This document shows, piece by piece, positions 1 to 10,134 of a DNA stretch of 64,000 nucleotides; the stretch's first letter is position 1, and the number at the start of each line of letters is the position of its first letter. Location: NCBI RefSeq assembly GCF_009765365.1, contig NZ_VTOM01000005.1, forward strand, positions 186,001 through 250,000. Reading direction: 5' to 3'. The stretch comes from Antarcticirhabdus aurantiaca. Its GTDB lineage: Bacteria; Pseudomonadota; Alphaproteobacteria; Rhizobiales; Rhizobiaceae. Both the position numbers and the translations under genes were made by a program. The notes beneath the pieces were generated by a model. The model was not told the DNA's origin. It did not search any database and worked only from the letters and a program-made list of their open reading frames with translations.

Positions 1-3000
1 CGCGAGGCTCAGGTCCAGGGTCTCGCCGGCCGTACCGCTCGCGGTGATCGAGCCCTCGCCGACGTTGACGACGGCCGTCTCGATCGTCGCGACGTTGTCG
101 GCGAACCGGCCGGCGAGGCGCAGCGCGATCGGGGCGATGCCGGAGCGGCGGATCTCGGCCGTCGTGATGCCGTCGCCGGTGACGTCGAGCGCGACGACCG
201 GCGCCTGCGTCGTGCCGCTCGCATTCGCCGTGCCCGACAGCGTGCCTTCGAGGGCCAGGCCCCCGGCGAGGTCGTTGAAGAGGCCGAGGGGCAGGGCGCG
301 GGCCGCCACATCGAGGTCGATCGCGCCGGCACCGACCGTGCCGCTGGCGGCGAGATCGCCCGAGCCGACCGCGATGCGCGCCTCGCGGATCGTCGCGGTG
401 TCCTCGGCGTAGGCGCCGTCGGCGACGAGGTCGAAGGGCTCGATGCCCGAGGCCGCGATGGCCGCGGTCGTCAGGCCCTCGCCCGAGAGGTCGAAGGTGG
501 CGTTCGGCCGCTGCAGGCTTCCGCTCGCGCTGGCGGTGCCGGAGACCGTGCCGCGCGCGCCGAGGCCGTCCACGAAGCCGTTGGCGAGGCCGACGGGGAG
601 GTCGGTGGCGGTGACCTGGACGTCGAGCGCCTCGCCGATCGTGCCGGCGAGGTCGAGGCGGCCGTTGCCGACCACGACGTTGCCGCGCTCGATCGTCGCC
701 GAACCGCCCGCGTAGCGGCCGGAAAGGTCGAGGCTGAGCGGCGCGATGTCGGCGCTCGCGATCTCGCGTGCGGTGATGTCGCGGCCGGTGACGGTGAAGG
801 TCGCGGCGGGCTCCGTGCGCGAGCCGGTGACCGTGGCGTTGCCGGACAGGGTGCCCGAGGCGTCGAGGCCGGAGACGAAGCCGTTGGCGAGCGCGACGGG
901 GATCTCGGCGGCCTCGACAGTGAGGTCGAAGGTCTCGCCGGCCGTGCCGGAGGCCCGCAGCGAGCCCTCGCCGAGGTCGATCGTCGCCGACCGGAGGTCG
1001 AGCGTGCCGCCGGCATAGCGGCCGTCGGCGGCGAGGTCCGCGGTCTCGACGCCGGCCGCGCGGAGCGGGGCGGCGGAGAGGTCGCTGCCGGTGACCTCGA
1101 AGGTTGCGGTGGGGTTGCTCGCCTGGCCGGTCACAGCGGCATTGCCGGTCAGCGTGCCGGCGGGGTCGATGCCGGGCGCGAAGGGGGCCGCGACGCTGAG
1201 CGGCACGGCGTCGAGCGCGGCCGTCAGGTTCAGCTGCGCGCCGGCCGTGCCCTCGACCGAGGCCGAGCCCTCGCCGATCGACAAGCGGATCGGCGAGATC
1301 GTGGTGGTGCCGTTCGCGATCACGACGTTGCCGGCCTGGGCGAGCGCGACGGGCGCGCCCTCGACGGCCGCGGTCAGCTCGCGCAGCTCGATCGTGGTCG
1401 CGTCCGAGGCGAAGCGGGCGCGCCCGGCGAGCGTCACCGGCACGGCATTCGCTTCGGCGGTTGCGCGCAGCGCCGTGAAGTCGCCCTCGCGGGCGAGGTC
1501 CAGCGCGAGGCTGCGCACGGCGATGCCGCCGGCGTCGAGTGTCTCGGCGCGGATCGTGCCGTCGGCGAAGGGCTGGCCGAGATAGTCCTGGACGGCGAGG
1601 TCGACATCCGCCCCGGTCAGGCTGGTGCCGGCGAGGGCGATGCGCCGGGCGGTGAGGTCGACGGTCGCGAGCGGGAGATCGTCGGGCGTGGCGTCGAGCA
1701 CGATGGTGCCGTTGACGTCGCCCGTGGCATCCCGGCCGGCGAGCGAGGCCAGCGGCCCGATGTCCTCGACCGCGACGGTGAGCGTGCCGGTCGGCACGGC
1801 GTTCTCGCCGATCACGATGTCGCCGGTGATCGAATTCGGGCCCTGGCGCACGGCGAGGTCGCTGAGGCGCCGCTCGCCGGAGGGCAGCGTTTCGAAGCGG
1901 GCGTTGCCGGTGAGCGGCGCGCCGTCGAGCGTGCCGGAAATGTCGACCGTGCCGGAGGGGTTCTCGGTGCCGAAGGTGCCGCGAAGGCTGGCCTGGAGAT
2001 TGGAGAGCTCGCGCCCGCCGAAGGTGAGGCCGGCGGAGGAGAGTTCGAGGTCGACCGCGGGGGCGGCGACCGGGCCTTCCGCCGTCAGGCGGAACTGCGC
2101 GGCGCCCGACAGCGAGGAATCGACCGCGCCGGTCTCGGAAAGGGCGCCGGTGATCGCGGCCGACACGGTCTCGTTCGCGAGCCGGGCGTCGCCCGAAATC
2201 GACAAGCCGCCGCCGGACAAGGCGAGGTTGGCGAGGGAGAGCGTCTCGTCGAGCGTCTTCGACACGTTGCCGGACAGGGTGGTGCGGGTCCCCGCCAGCG
2301 GCACGAGCGCGGCCGACAGGGCCGAGGTGTCGAAGTTGGTCTGGAGGGCGAAGTCGAAGATCGCGAAGTTCAGCGCCGCGGTGCCCGAGGCGTTGAGCTC
2401 GGCCGTGCCGGTGGTCAGCTTCGAGGGATTGAGCTGGAGACCGTCCTCAGTCAGCGCGCCGTTGGCGATGAGGCGGATCTCGCCGTCGAGAAAGCGTTCG
2501 GACACGCCGCTCGGGGCCGAGAAGGAGCCGGCGGTGGCGGTGACGGACAAGGGGCCGGTGAGGCCTCGCAGGTTGAAGCCGGGGCTGCCGATATTGGCCG
2601 TCACCCCCTGGCCCACATAGGCGCCGAAGCCGGCGACCGGCAGGGTGCCGCGCAGCGACAGGGCGGCGTTGGACAGGGCACCCTGAAGGGTCGCTTCGAG
2701 TTCCGCGAGGCGGATCTGGGTGTCGCCGAAGGTGAGGTCGAGCGCCCGGCCCTGCGGCACGCCGACCGACAGGGTGACGTCGTTGGCAGCGCCTGCGAGG
2801 TCGACCGTGCCGCTGGCGCGGATGCTGGCGGCGTCGGAGGCGAGGGTCGCGCCGTCGATGAGGTAGGTGCCGTCCTCGCGCAGGAGCACGTCGACGTCGA
2901 GCGAGGTGCCGCCCGCGACGTAAGGGGCGAGGCTCGCCGGCACGTAGCGCTCGGCCTCGACCTGCAGCGAGGCCGCGACGCGCCGGCCGGCATCGGTGCC

Positions 3001-3768
3001 GGTGACGCGGGCGGTCAGCATCGCCGCCTGCTCCGCGCCGACCGTCAGCTGTCCGTTGGCGGTGAAGTCGGAGAGCGGGCCGCCGCCGGTGATCGTGAGG
3101 TTCACCGGCGGGCGGTCGGGGATCTGGAGGAGGTTGGCGACGAGGCCGCCGGCCGGCTCGCTCGCCTGGATGTCCACCGTCAAGCGGTCCTCGGCCGGCG
3201 CAAAGGCGAGGTTCAGGCGGATGTCGCCGGGCTGGTCGAGGCGCGTGACGGCGGCCGATACGGCCAGGTTCACCGGATCGTCGCCGAGCGTCAGGCTGGC
3301 CCCGGCCGAAAGGCGCGCGGCCTGTCCCGCGACGGCCTCGCCGAGCACGAATTCCTGGATGGCGATGCGGCGGATGTCGGCGGTGATGTTGGGCAGCGAG
3401 AAGCCGCCGCCCTCAGTGTCCTGGGCTTCCGGCTGGCCGGTCGGCAGGCGGTCGAGGACGATACGCGTCACCGACAGGTTCTCGACGTTGACGTTGGAGC
3501 GCACCAGCGAGAAGGGCGACCAGTCGAGCGCGAGCCCTTCCGCGGTCAGGAACACGCCCTGCGGGTCGGAGGCCGTCAGCCGCTCGATGCGCACGTTGCC
3601 CGACAGCGCGCCGGACAGACCCTCGATCTCGACCTTGAGCGTGTCGGTCGAGATCAGGTTCTCGATCTGGCTCGCGACGAAGTCCTGCGCGCGCGCCGGA
3701 GCGGGGCCGACGAGGCCCGCGGCGAGGAAGGCGAGGAGGCCGGCGACAAAGGGGAGGATGCGCGTCAT
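1..3768 (-). CDS. tamB: TamB, inner-membrane translocation and assembly module protein (3' end cut by window)
   Basis: Reading the minus strand from the ATG at 3768 gives an open frame to the left edge (more than 1,250 residues). It starts with a signal or anchor segment (MTRILPFVAGLLAFLAAGLV) and an Ala-x-Ala site before QDF. The rest is beta-strand-rich sequence full of short G-x-L and S-G-T repeats, as in TamB, a long periplasmic-spanning beta-taco protein that works with TamA and is implicated in outer-membrane protein insertion and phospholipid transport. From about 1300 down to 1 it becomes a regular 101-residue tandem repeat, each unit containing a G-[RA]-[YF]-A motif. The ATG overlaps the tamA stop (TGATG), so the two are translationally coupled. 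The conserved C-terminal DUF490 end lies outside the window. Confidence 0.9.
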   Translation of the reverse strand, partial: MTRILPFVAGLLAFLAAGLVGPAPARAQDFVASQIENLISTDTLKVEIEGLSGALSGNVRIERLTASDPQGVFLTAEGLALDWSPFSLVRSNVNVENLSVTRIVLDRLPTGQPEAQDTEGGGFSLPNITADIRRIAIQEFVLGEAVAGQAARLSAGASLTLGDDPVNLAVSAAVTRLDQPGDIRLNLAFAPAEDRLTVDIQASEPAGGLVANLLQIPDRPPVNLTITGGGPLSDFTANGQLTVGAEQAAMLTARVTGTDAGRRVAASLQVEAERYVPASLAPYVAGGTSLDVDVLLREDGTYLIDGATLASDAASIRASGTVDLAGAANDVTLSVGVPQGRALDLTFGDTQIRLAELEATLQGALSNAALSLRGTLPVAGFGAYVGQGVTANIGSPGFNLRGLTGPLSVTATAGSFSAPSGVSERFLDGEIRLIANGALTEDGLQLNPSKLTTGTAELNASGTAALNFAIFDFALQTNFDTSALSAALVPLAGTRTTLSGNVSKTLDETLSLANLALSGGGLSISGDARLANETVSAAITGALSETGAVDSSLSGAAQFRLTAEGPVAAPAVDLELSSAGLTFGGRELSNLQASLRGTFGTENPSGTVDISGTLDGAPLTGNARFETLPSGERRLSDLAVRQGPNSITGDIVIGENAVPTGTLTVAVEDIGPLASLAGRDATGDVNGTIVLDATPDDLPLATVDLTARRIALAGTSLTGADVDLAVQDYLGQPFADGTIRAETLDAGGIAVRSLALDLAREGDFTALRATAEANAVPVTLAGRARFASDATTIELRELTAAVEGAPVALAQAGNVVIANGTTTISPIRLSIGEGSASVEGTAGAQLNLTAALDAVPLSVAAPFAPGIDPAGTLTGNAAVTGQASNPTATFEVTGSDLSAAPLRAAGVETADLAADGRYAGGTLDLRSATIDLGEGSLRASGTAGETFDLTVEAAEIPVALANGFVSGLDASGTLSGNATVTGSRTEPAATFTVTGRDITAREIASADIAPLSLDLSGRYAGGSATIERGNVVVGNGRLDLAGTIGEALDVQVTATDLPVGLANGFVDGLGARGTVSGTASASGSLQRPNATFDLSGEGLTTAAIAASGIEPFDLVADGAYAEDTATIREARIAVGSGDLAASGTVGAGAIDLDVAARALPLGLFNDLAGGLALEGTLSGTANASGTTQAPVVALDVTGDGITTAEIRRSGIAPIALRLAGRFADNVATIETAVVNVGEGSITASGTAGETLDLSLA

Positions 3769-5735
3769 CAGAAGGCCTGCCCTATGCCGGCATAGAACTG
3801 GAAGCTCGCGTCGCGCGGACCGGGATCCAGCGGAATGCCGACGTCGACGCGGATCGGCCCGAAGCCGGTGAGGTAGCGGGCGCCGAGGCCCGCGCCGAAC
3901 TTCAGGTTCGAGAAGTCGGGCGTCAGGTCGTCCGAAACCGAGCCGCCGTCGATGAAGGGGACGATCTGAATGGTCTCGGTGATGCCGATGCGCGCTTCGA
4001 GCGAGCCCTCGAAGAGGGTGAGGCCGCCGGTCGGCGTGTCGGTGAAGCGCTCGACGTAGCCGGAGCCCGGCGGCACCGTGTCGGGATAATAAGGGCCGAT
4101 CGACTGGAATTCGTAGCCGCGGACCGAGCCGCCGCCGCCGGCATAGAAGCGCCGGTCGTTCGGCACGTCCTGAAGGTTGGCGCCGAAGACGTTGCCGTAG
4201 GCGAGGCGCCCGGCGAGGACGAAGCGATCGGATTCGAGCGGCGAGAGGTAGGTCGAGGCGTCGAGCCGCGCCTTGACGAAGGCCCTCTGGTTCTCGAACT
4301 CGTAGGTCGGCTCGAGAAGCGCCTGGAAGCGGAAGCCTTCCGTCGGGTTCAACTCGTTGTCGCGGTTGTCGAAGGTGTAGGTCGCGGGCAGCGAGGCGAG
4401 GATGTAGGGCTCGGTGCCGAGATAGTCGGTGATCTCCTCGTATTCGCCGCGCAGGCGCACTTCGAGGCTCTGGTTCTCGTCGATCTCGTACTGGACGCCG
4501 CTGGTGGCCGCGTAGGACTCGCGGTCGTAGGCGAGGGGCTGCTCGCGCTTGACCTCGAGCGAGCCGACATAGACCGAGTCGGGTCCGAGGACGCCGGGCT
4601 TGGTGAAGACGAGCGATCCGGAAAAGTCGATGCCGGAGCGCTCGCGCGCCTCGCCGGACAGGGCCGTCGCCCCGATCCGCGACACGGCGGCGTCGAGGCG
4701 GATCGATTCCGCCCGGCCGAAGAGGTTGCGGTAGCCGACATAGCCGGAGGTGCCGGCCCCTTCCGTGTTGGAATAGGTCGCGCCGACGCCGTAGAAGCCG
4801 AACTTGCGCTCGGCGACCTCGACCTGCACGGGCAGCGTGCCGTCCGGCGCCTGAGCGGCGGCTTCCTTGACCGTGACGGAGGAGAAGACGCCGAGCTTCT
4901 GCAGCCGCTCGCGCGAGCGGTCGAGGAGCTCCGGCGAGAACACGGCTCCGCGCTCGACGCCGGCCATGTAGGCGACGAAGCCCGGATCGACGGCGCGCGT
5001 GCCCTGGACATAGGTCGTGCCGAAGGGGACGCGGGGACCGGGCGAGAGGCCGAGCGAATAATCGAGCCGGGCCGGCGGAACGTCGGCGATGACGTCGCGC
5101 TGCGTCACGGCGACGAAGGGGCGGCCGTCGTCGCGCAGGTCGCGGAAGACGTTGGATTCGGCCTGGAGGACGTCGACGGAGGCCGCCGAGCCGCCGGGCA
5201 CGAGGCCGTACTGCGACGGGTCGACCGGCACGCCGCCGCTGTTCACCCGCACCGCGCCGAGCGTGAAGGTGCGGCCCGGCTGGACGCGGATCACCACCGG
5301 CACCGGCCCGCCCGCGGTGTTGAAGCTCGCGTCGGGCGGCAGGTCCGCGACGTTGCGGCCCTCGATGAAGATGTCGACCAGGCCCTCGTAGCGGGCGTTC
5401 TCGAAGAGCGCGGCGACGAGGCGGCGGCGGTCGTTGCGCGCGCGTGACAAGAGGCCGAGCGAGCCCGATACCGGCTCCTCGGCGCCCGACACGAGCGTCG
5501 AGGCGTTGTTGAGGTCCTCGGTCAGATCGTCGCCGGCGCCGGGAGCCTGAAGCGTCACGGCATAGCGGATGGGATCGATCACGAGCTCGTCCGGCTCGTC
5601 CTCGCGCTCGAAGAACTTGAAGCCGAAGAGCTCCAGGGCTCGCGCCGGTGCCGCACCGTCAGCCACGGCAAAGGCTGCCGTGAGAAGAAGAGGCGCGGCG
5701 ACCCGCAACGCATTGAACCGACCGATCGAACGCAA
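3768..5735 (-). CDS. tamA: TamA, outer-membrane BamA/Omp85-family assembly protein
   Basis: 655 residues: an N-terminal signal peptide (ends near PARALE), POTRA-like domains in the first third, and a C-terminal Omp85 beta-barrel from about residue 310 that ends in Phe, as is usual for outer-membrane barrels. In the barrel, AGGGGSVRGYEFQSIGP matches the conserved (V/I)RGY-F motif of loop 6 of the family. TamA forms the outer-membrane part of the translocation and assembly module with TamB, encoded immediately downstream with a one-base stop/start overlap. The start chosen is a TTG with a weak, close AGGGG upstream, so the first few residues are uncertain. Length fits TamA (570-650). Confidence 0.92.
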   Translation of the reverse strand: MRSIGRFNALRVAAPLLLTAAFAVADGAAPARALELFGFKFFEREDEPDELVIDPIRYAVTLQAPGAGDDLTEDLNNASTLVSGAEEPVSGSLGLLSRARNDRRRLVAALFENARYEGLVDIFIEGRNVADLPPDASFNTAGGPVPVVIRVQPGRTFTLGAVRVNSGGVPVDPSQYGLVPGGSAASVDVLQAESNVFRDLRDDGRPFVAVTQRDVIADVPPARLDYSLGLSPGPRVPFGTTYVQGTRAVDPGFVAYMAGVERGAVFSPELLDRSRERLQKLGVFSSVTVKEAAAQAPDGTLPVQVEVAERKFGFYGVGATYSNTEGAGTSGYVGYRNLFGRAESIRLDAAVSRIGATALSGEARERSGIDFSGSLVFTKPGVLGPDSVYVGSLEVKREQPLAYDRESYAATSGVQYEIDENQSLEVRLRGEYEEITDYLGTEPYILASLPATYTFDNRDNELNPTEGFRFQALLEPTYEFENQRAFVKARLDASTYLSPLESDRFVLAGRLAYGNVFGANLQDVPNDRRFYAGGGGSVRGYEFQSIGPYYPDTVPPGSGYVERFTDTPTGGLTLFEGSLEARIGITETIQIVPFIDGGSVSDDLTPDFSNLKFGAGLGARYLTGFGPIRVDVGIPLDPGPRDASFQFYAGIGQAF

Positions 5736-6160
5736 GCGCCCCTACCCGTATCCTGCCGGATCGGGAGGCGGCCGGCCTGCGGCGCCTCACACGGTCCGGC
5801 TGATCCCCCTGACGCCCCCGCGCCGCGGCTCGCGGCATCGGCCGCGCTGCTCAAGTCAAAATGCCGGCTTCGTCCGAAATAACAACAGGCTGATGGGGAC
5901 TTGACCCCAGTCCCGTGCGTCTTTCCCGGCATTCGCGATGCCGGTTGTGCCGACTCGGTCACACCGCGGGCGACGCCCTGCGGCCGGCCGTCGCGGGGCT
6001 TCCTTGGAATAAGACCAAAGTCCGCTTGCGGCCGGCTCCGACCACGGGCACAGTCCCGCCGGCTGAAGGTGCGGCCGCGCGTCGCCCGGAGCCGGCCCCG
6101 CAAGGGAGCGCCGGCCGTCGGGCTCCGCGACCGGCCCGGCACTTCAATCGGGAGGATTGA
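5736..6160. promoter_or_regulatory. Divergent intergenic region tamA / coxS
   Basis: 425 bases between the starts of tamA (minus) and coxS (plus), so it must hold promoters for both. No convincing -35/-10 pair was identified. Two short inverted repeats stand out: TGGGG-N6-CCCCA at 5894-5909 and TTGG-N7-CCAA at 6004-6018; both are followed by AGTCC. The ribosome binding site GGGAGGA lies directly before coxS. Reading frames here have no start/RBS support and look like noise. Confidence 0.45.
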
Positions 6161-6664
6161 ATGACCGACGTTTCCATGACCGTGAACGGCCGCCAGGTGA
6201 CCGGCTCGGTCGAGGACCGCACGCTGCTCGTGCAGTTCCTGCGCGACAATCTCGGGCTCACCGGCACCCATGTCGGCTGCGACACCTCGCAGTGCGGCGC
6301 CTGCGTGGTGCATCTCGATGGCCAGGCGGTGAAGTCCTGCACCCTCTTGGCCGTCCAGGCCTCGGGGTCGAGCGTCACCACCATCGAGGGCCTGGCGCCG
6401 AGCGCGACCGAGCTGCACCCGATGCAGGCGGCCTTCCGCGAGAACCACGGCCTCCAGTGCGGCTACTGCACGCCGGGCATGATCATGACCGCCGTCGACA
6501 TGGTCGCCCGCCACGGCGCCGATCTCGACGAGAAGACGGTGCGCGACGAGCTCGACGGCAACATCTGCCGCTGCACGGGCTACCACAACATCGTCAAGGC
6601 GATCCTGTCGGTGGCCCAGTCCATGCAGGGCTCGGGCGAAGGGCAGCGCATCGCCGCCGAATAG
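6161..6664 (+). CDS. coxS: Aerobic CO dehydrogenase-type small subunit (2 x [2Fe-2S])
   Basis: 167 residues with the two cluster motifs of the xanthine oxidase-family small subunit. The plant-type ferredoxin Cys residues are C40, C45, C48 and C60. The C-terminal cluster Cys residues are C100 and C103 (QCGYCTPG) and C136 and C138 (CRCTGY). The subunit passes electrons from the molybdenum centre of the large subunit to FAD on the medium subunit. A strong GGGAGGA precedes the ATG. It is the first gene of a three-gene operon (small-large-medium), a different order from the classical coxMSL. Confidence 0.93.
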   Translation: MTDVSMTVNGRQVTGSVEDRTLLVQFLRDNLGLTGTHVGCDTSQCGACVVHLDGQAVKSCTLLAVQASGSSVTTIEGLAPSATELHPMQAAFRENHGLQCGYCTPGMIMTAVDMVARHGADLDEKTVRDELDGNICRCTGYHNIVKAILSVAQSMQGSGEGQRIAAE

Positions 6665-6777
6665 GCGGCGCGCACCGTCTGACAGCATTCCGGCCGGGAC
6701 CGGCCGCATCGCGCCCCTCGATCGTCGCGGGCGCGGAGGCCGGCGCCCCGTCCATCCACGAATCGGGAGGTTTCGTC

Positions 6778-9120
6778 ATGGGTGTTGAGGGTATCGGCGC
6801 GAGCGTTCTCCGCAAGGAAGACCGGCGCTTCATCACGGGCCGCGGGCGGTATGTCGACGACATGACCGTGCCCGGCATGAAGTACGCCGCCTTCGTGCGC
6901 AGCCCCCACGCCCACGCGCGGATCAAGGGCATCGACGCCGCGGCCGCCAAGGCCATGCCCGGCGTCATCGACGTCCTCGAAGGGAGCCAGCTCAAGGCCG
7001 ACGGCATCGGCAACCTCATCTGCGGCTGGGCGGTCAACTCCAAGGACGGCTCGCCGATGAAGATGGGCGCCTGGCCGGCGCTCGCCTTCGAAACGGTGCG
7101 CCATGTCGGCCAGGCCGTCGCGGTGGTCGTCGCCGACACCAAGGCGCAGGCCCGCGACGCTGCGGAAGCCGTCGAGATCGACTACGAGGTGCTGCCCGCG
7201 GTCGTCGAGGGTCCGGCGGCGCTGCAGGACGGCGCGCCCCAGCTCCACCCGGAGGCGCCGGGCAACCTCGTCTTCGACTGGGAGATCGGCGACGCCAAGG
7301 CGACGGAGGAGGCCTTCGGCCGCGCCGCCCACGTCACCAAGCTCGACATCGTCAACAACCGCCTCGTGCCGAACCCGATGGAGCCGCGCGCCGCGCTGGG
7401 TGTCTACGACCCGGCCGAGGAGCACTACACGGTCTGGACGACCTCGCAGAACCCGCACGTCGCCCGCCTCGTGATGAGCGCCTTCTACAACGTCGCGCCC
7501 GAGCACAAGCTGCGCGTGATCGCGCCGGACGTCGGCGGCGGCTTCGGCTCGAAGATCTACATCTATCCGGAAGAGATCGTCTGCCTCTGGGCCTCCCGGA
7601 AGACCGGCGTGCCGGTGAAGTGGACGAGCGACCGCACGGAAGCCTTCCTCACCGACGCCCACGGCCGCGACCACACGACCCACGTCGAGGCGGCCTTCGA
7701 CGCGGACAACAAGATCATCGGCATGAAGGTCGACACGGTCGCCAATCTCGGCGCCTACATGTCGCTCTTCTCCTCGGCGACGCCGACCTACCTCTACGCG
7801 ACGCTCCTGTCCGGCCAGTACGATATCCCCGCGATCTACGCGAACGTGAAGGCCGTCTACACCAACACGGTCCCCGTCGACGCTTATCGCGGCGCGGGCC
7901 GTCCGGAGGCGACCTACGTCGTCGAGCGGACGATGGAGACGGCGGCGCGCGAGCTGGGCGTGTCTCCGGCCGAGCTTCGGCGAAAGAACTTCATCCGCTC
8001 CTTCCCGCACCAGACGCCCGTCATCATGTGCTACGACGCGGGCGACTTCGAAGCCTCCCTCGACGCCGGCATGAAGGCCGCCGACGTTTCGGGCTTCGAG
8101 GGCCGGCGCGCGGAAGCCCAGTCCCGCGGCAAGCTGCGGGGTCTCGGCATGAGCTGCTACATCGAGGCCTGCGGCATCGCGCCCTCCAAGGCGGTCGGCT
8201 CGCTCGGTGCGGGCGTGGGCCTCTGGGAATCGGCGGAGGTGCGCGTCAATCCGGTCGGCACGATCGAGATCCTGACGGGATCGCACAGCCACGGCCAGGG
8301 GCACGAGACGACCTTCGCCCAGCTCGTCTCGGAGCGCTTCGGCCTGCCGGTCGACAACGTCCAGGTCATCCACGGCGACACCGACAAGGTGCAGTTCGGC
8401 ATGGGCACCTACGGCTCGCGCTCCGGCGCTGTCGGCATGTCGGCGATCGTCAAGGCGCTCGACAAGGTCGAGGCCAAGGCCAAGAAGATCGCCGCGCACC
8501 TCCTCGAGGCCGCCGAGGGCGACATCGTCATCGAGAACGGCGAGGTGAAGGTCGCGGGGACCGATCGCAAGCTCGGCTGGCACGAGGTGGCGCTGAACGC
8601 CTATACCGGCCACAAGCTCCCCGACGGCATGGAGCCGGGCCTGAAGGAGGGGGCCTTCTACGACCCCCAGAACTTCACCTTCCCCGCCGGCTGCTACATC
8701 TGCGAGGTCGAGGTCGACCCGGACACGGGCAAGACCGAGATCGTCCAGTTCGTCGCCGCCGACGACTTCGGCCGGGTGATCAACCCCTTGATCGTCCACG
8801 GCCAGGTTCACGGCGGCCTGGCGCAGGGCATCGGGCAGGCCCTCTTGGAGGGCACGCGCTACGACGAGAGCGGCCAGCTGATCACCGCGTCCTACATGGA
8901 CTACGCGATGCCCAGGGCCTGGGACCTGCCGATGTTCACCGTCTCGACCACCGAGACGCTCTCGCCCTCCAACCCGCTCGGCATGAAGGGCTGCGGCGAG
9001 GCGGGCGCGATCGGCTCGCCGCCGGCCGTCATCAACGCCATCACCGACGCCATCGGCAACAACGACCTGACCATGCCGGCGACCCCGGAAAAGGTCTGGC
9101 GCGCGATCCACGCCGCCTGA
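6778..9120 (+). CDS. coxL: Aerobic CO dehydrogenase-type large subunit, form II (molybdopterin-binding)
   Basis: 780 residues of the xanthine dehydrogenase/CoxL family: N-terminal aldehyde oxidase a/b hammerhead, then the molybdopterin-binding region ([41 protein letters not shown]). The active-site loop at residues 369-375 is AYRGAGR, the form II signature, not the AYxCSFR of proven CO-oxidising form I enzymes. The true substrate is therefore open. The ATG at 6778 has GGGAGG eight bases upstream; an in-frame open stretch reaching further left is not coding, because it overlaps coxS in another frame. 113 bases separate it from coxS. Confidence 0.92.
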   Translation: MGVEGIGASVLRKEDRRFITGRGRYVDDMTVPGMKYAAFVRSPHAHARIKGIDAAAAKAMPGVIDVLEGSQLKADGIGNLICGWAVNSKDGSPMKMGAWPALAFETVRHVGQAVAVVVADTKAQARDAAEAVEIDYEVLPAVVEGPAALQDGAPQLHPEAPGNLVFDWEIGDAKATEEAFGRAAHVTKLDIVNNRLVPNPMEPRAALGVYDPAEEHYTVWTTSQNPHVARLVMSAFYNVAPEHKLRVIAPDVGGGFGSKIYIYPEEIVCLWASRKTGVPVKWTSDRTEAFLTDAHGRDHTTHVEAAFDADNKIIGMKVDTVANLGAYMSLFSSATPTYLYATLLSGQYDIPAIYANVKAVYTNTVPVDAYRGAGRPEATYVVERTMETAARELGVSPAELRRKNFIRSFPHQTPVIMCYDAGDFEASLDAGMKAADVSGFEGRRAEAQSRGKLRGLGMSCYIEACGIAPSKAVGSLGAGVGLWESAEVRVNPVGTIEILTGSHSHGQGHETTFAQLVSERFGLPVDNVQVIHGDTDKVQFGMGTYGSRSGAVGMSAIVKALDKVEAKAKKIAAHLLEAAEGDIVIENGEVKVAGTDRKLGWHEVALNAYTGHKLPDGMEPGLKEGAFYDPQNFTFPAGCYICEVEVDPDTGKTEIVQFVAADDFGRVINPLIVHGQVHGGLAQGIGQALLEGTRYDESGQLITASYMDYAMPRAWDLPMFTVSTTETLSPSNPLGMKGCGEAGAIGSPPAVINAITDAIGNNDLTMPATPEKVWRAIHAA

Positions 9121-9140
9121 GCCCAGAGGGAGGAGCACCC

Positions 9141-9998
9141 ATGTACCAGACCGAATACAAGCGCGCCGGCAGCCTGGACGAGGCCGCGCAGCTCGTCGCG
9201 GCGAGCGGGGGCGAGGGCAAGTACGTCTCGGGCGGCATGACGCTGATCCCGACGATGAAGCAGCGCCTCGCTTCGCCCAGCCTCCTCGTGGACCTGCGCC
9301 ACGTCGAGGGCCACAAGGGCATCGCCGTCTCGGGCCAGACCGTCACCATCAAGGGCGGCACCACCCACGCGGAGATCGCGGCCTCGGAGGAGCTTAAGGG
9401 CGTCGCCCCCGGCTTCGCGGGCCTCGCCCAGCTCATCGGCGATCCGGCCGTGCGCCACATGGGCACGATCGGCGGCTCGGTGGCCAACTTCGACCCGGCT
9501 GCGGATTATCCGGCCGCGCTCCTGGCGATGGAAGCCACGATCCTCACCGACAAGCGCGAGGTCGCCGCGTCCGACTTCTTCCTCGGCCTCTTCGAAACGG
9601 CTCTCGACGAGAACGAGATCGTGACGGGCGTGCGCTTCGAGGCGCCGGAATCCTCGGCCTACGAGAAGTTCCGCAACCCGGCCTCGCGCTACGCCATGTG
9701 CGGCGTCTTCGTCGCCAAGCGCGGCGAGGGCAAGGTCGGCGTCGGCGTGACGGGCGCGGGCGCCAGCGGCGCCTTCCGCTGGGCGGAGGCGGAGAGCGCG
9801 CTGTCCGGCCGCTTCGACGTTTCGGCACTCGACGGCCTCGCCGTCGACGAGGGCGAGATGATCTCCGACCTTCACGGCTCCTCGGCCTACCGCGCCAACC
9901 TCGTCAAGGTCGTCGCCAAGCGCGCGGCCAAGAAGGCCGGCGCGAGCGGCGGGCCGGAGGTCTCTGGACCGAAGACGCCCGGCGGCGACGCGCCGTAA
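9141..9998 (+). CDS. coxM: Aerobic CO dehydrogenase-type medium subunit (FAD-binding)
   Basis: 285 residues, FAD-binding type 2 (PCMH) domain followed by the CO dehydrogenase flavoprotein C-terminal domain. The FAD motifs are visible: SGGMTLIPTMKQRL (family AGGHSLLPxMKLRL) near residue 31 and MGTIGGSVANFDPAADYP (family TIGGSLAHADPAAD) near residue 110. It is the flavoprotein of the hydroxylase encoded with coxS and coxL. The ATG is 20 bases after the coxL stop with GGGAGGAG just upstream. The C-terminus carries a short Lys/Ala-rich, Gly/Pro-rich extension. No maturation genes (coxDEF type) follow in the window. Confidence 0.92.
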   Translation: MYQTEYKRAGSLDEAAQLVAASGGEGKYVSGGMTLIPTMKQRLASPSLLVDLRHVEGHKGIAVSGQTVTIKGGTTHAEIAASEELKGVAPGFAGLAQLIGDPAVRHMGTIGGSVANFDPAADYPAALLAMEATILTDKREVAASDFFLGLFETALDENEIVTGVRFEAPESSAYEKFRNPASRYAMCGVFVAKRGEGKVGVGVTGAGASGAFRWAEAESALSGRFDVSALDGLAVDEGEMISDLHGSSAYRANLVKVVAKRAAKKAGASGGPEVSGPKTPGGDAP

Positions 9999-10059
9999 AG
10001 CGTCGGGGCGCTCGGTCGCCGAACCGCCGGCTTTTGTTCGAAGGCGCGACCTTCCGGTT

Positions 10060-10082
10060 GCTCGACGGCACGGCCGTCGAGC
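10060..10082. terminator. Hairpin downstream of coxM
   Basis: Perfect 10-bp stem GCTCGACGGC / GCCGTCGAGC with a 3-base loop, about 60 bases after the coxM stop. There is no clear T-tract, so it could be a terminator or an RNA-stabilising hairpin. Confidence 0.4.
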
Positions 10083-10134
10083 TTCCCGATGCACGGCCTG
10101 TCGACATTCAGAGGCGCGACCGTCCCTCTTCGTA

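Noticed and set aside
6157-6777. CoxL extended upstream to 6157
   Set aside because: The extension is the out-of-frame shadow of coxS; the family N-terminus and an RBS are at 6778.
6580-9138. 852-codon open frame antisense to coxL
   Set aside because: Shadow frame of a GC-rich gene: Arg/Asp/Val/His-rich composition, no RBS, no recognisable domain, complete overlap with a clear coding gene.
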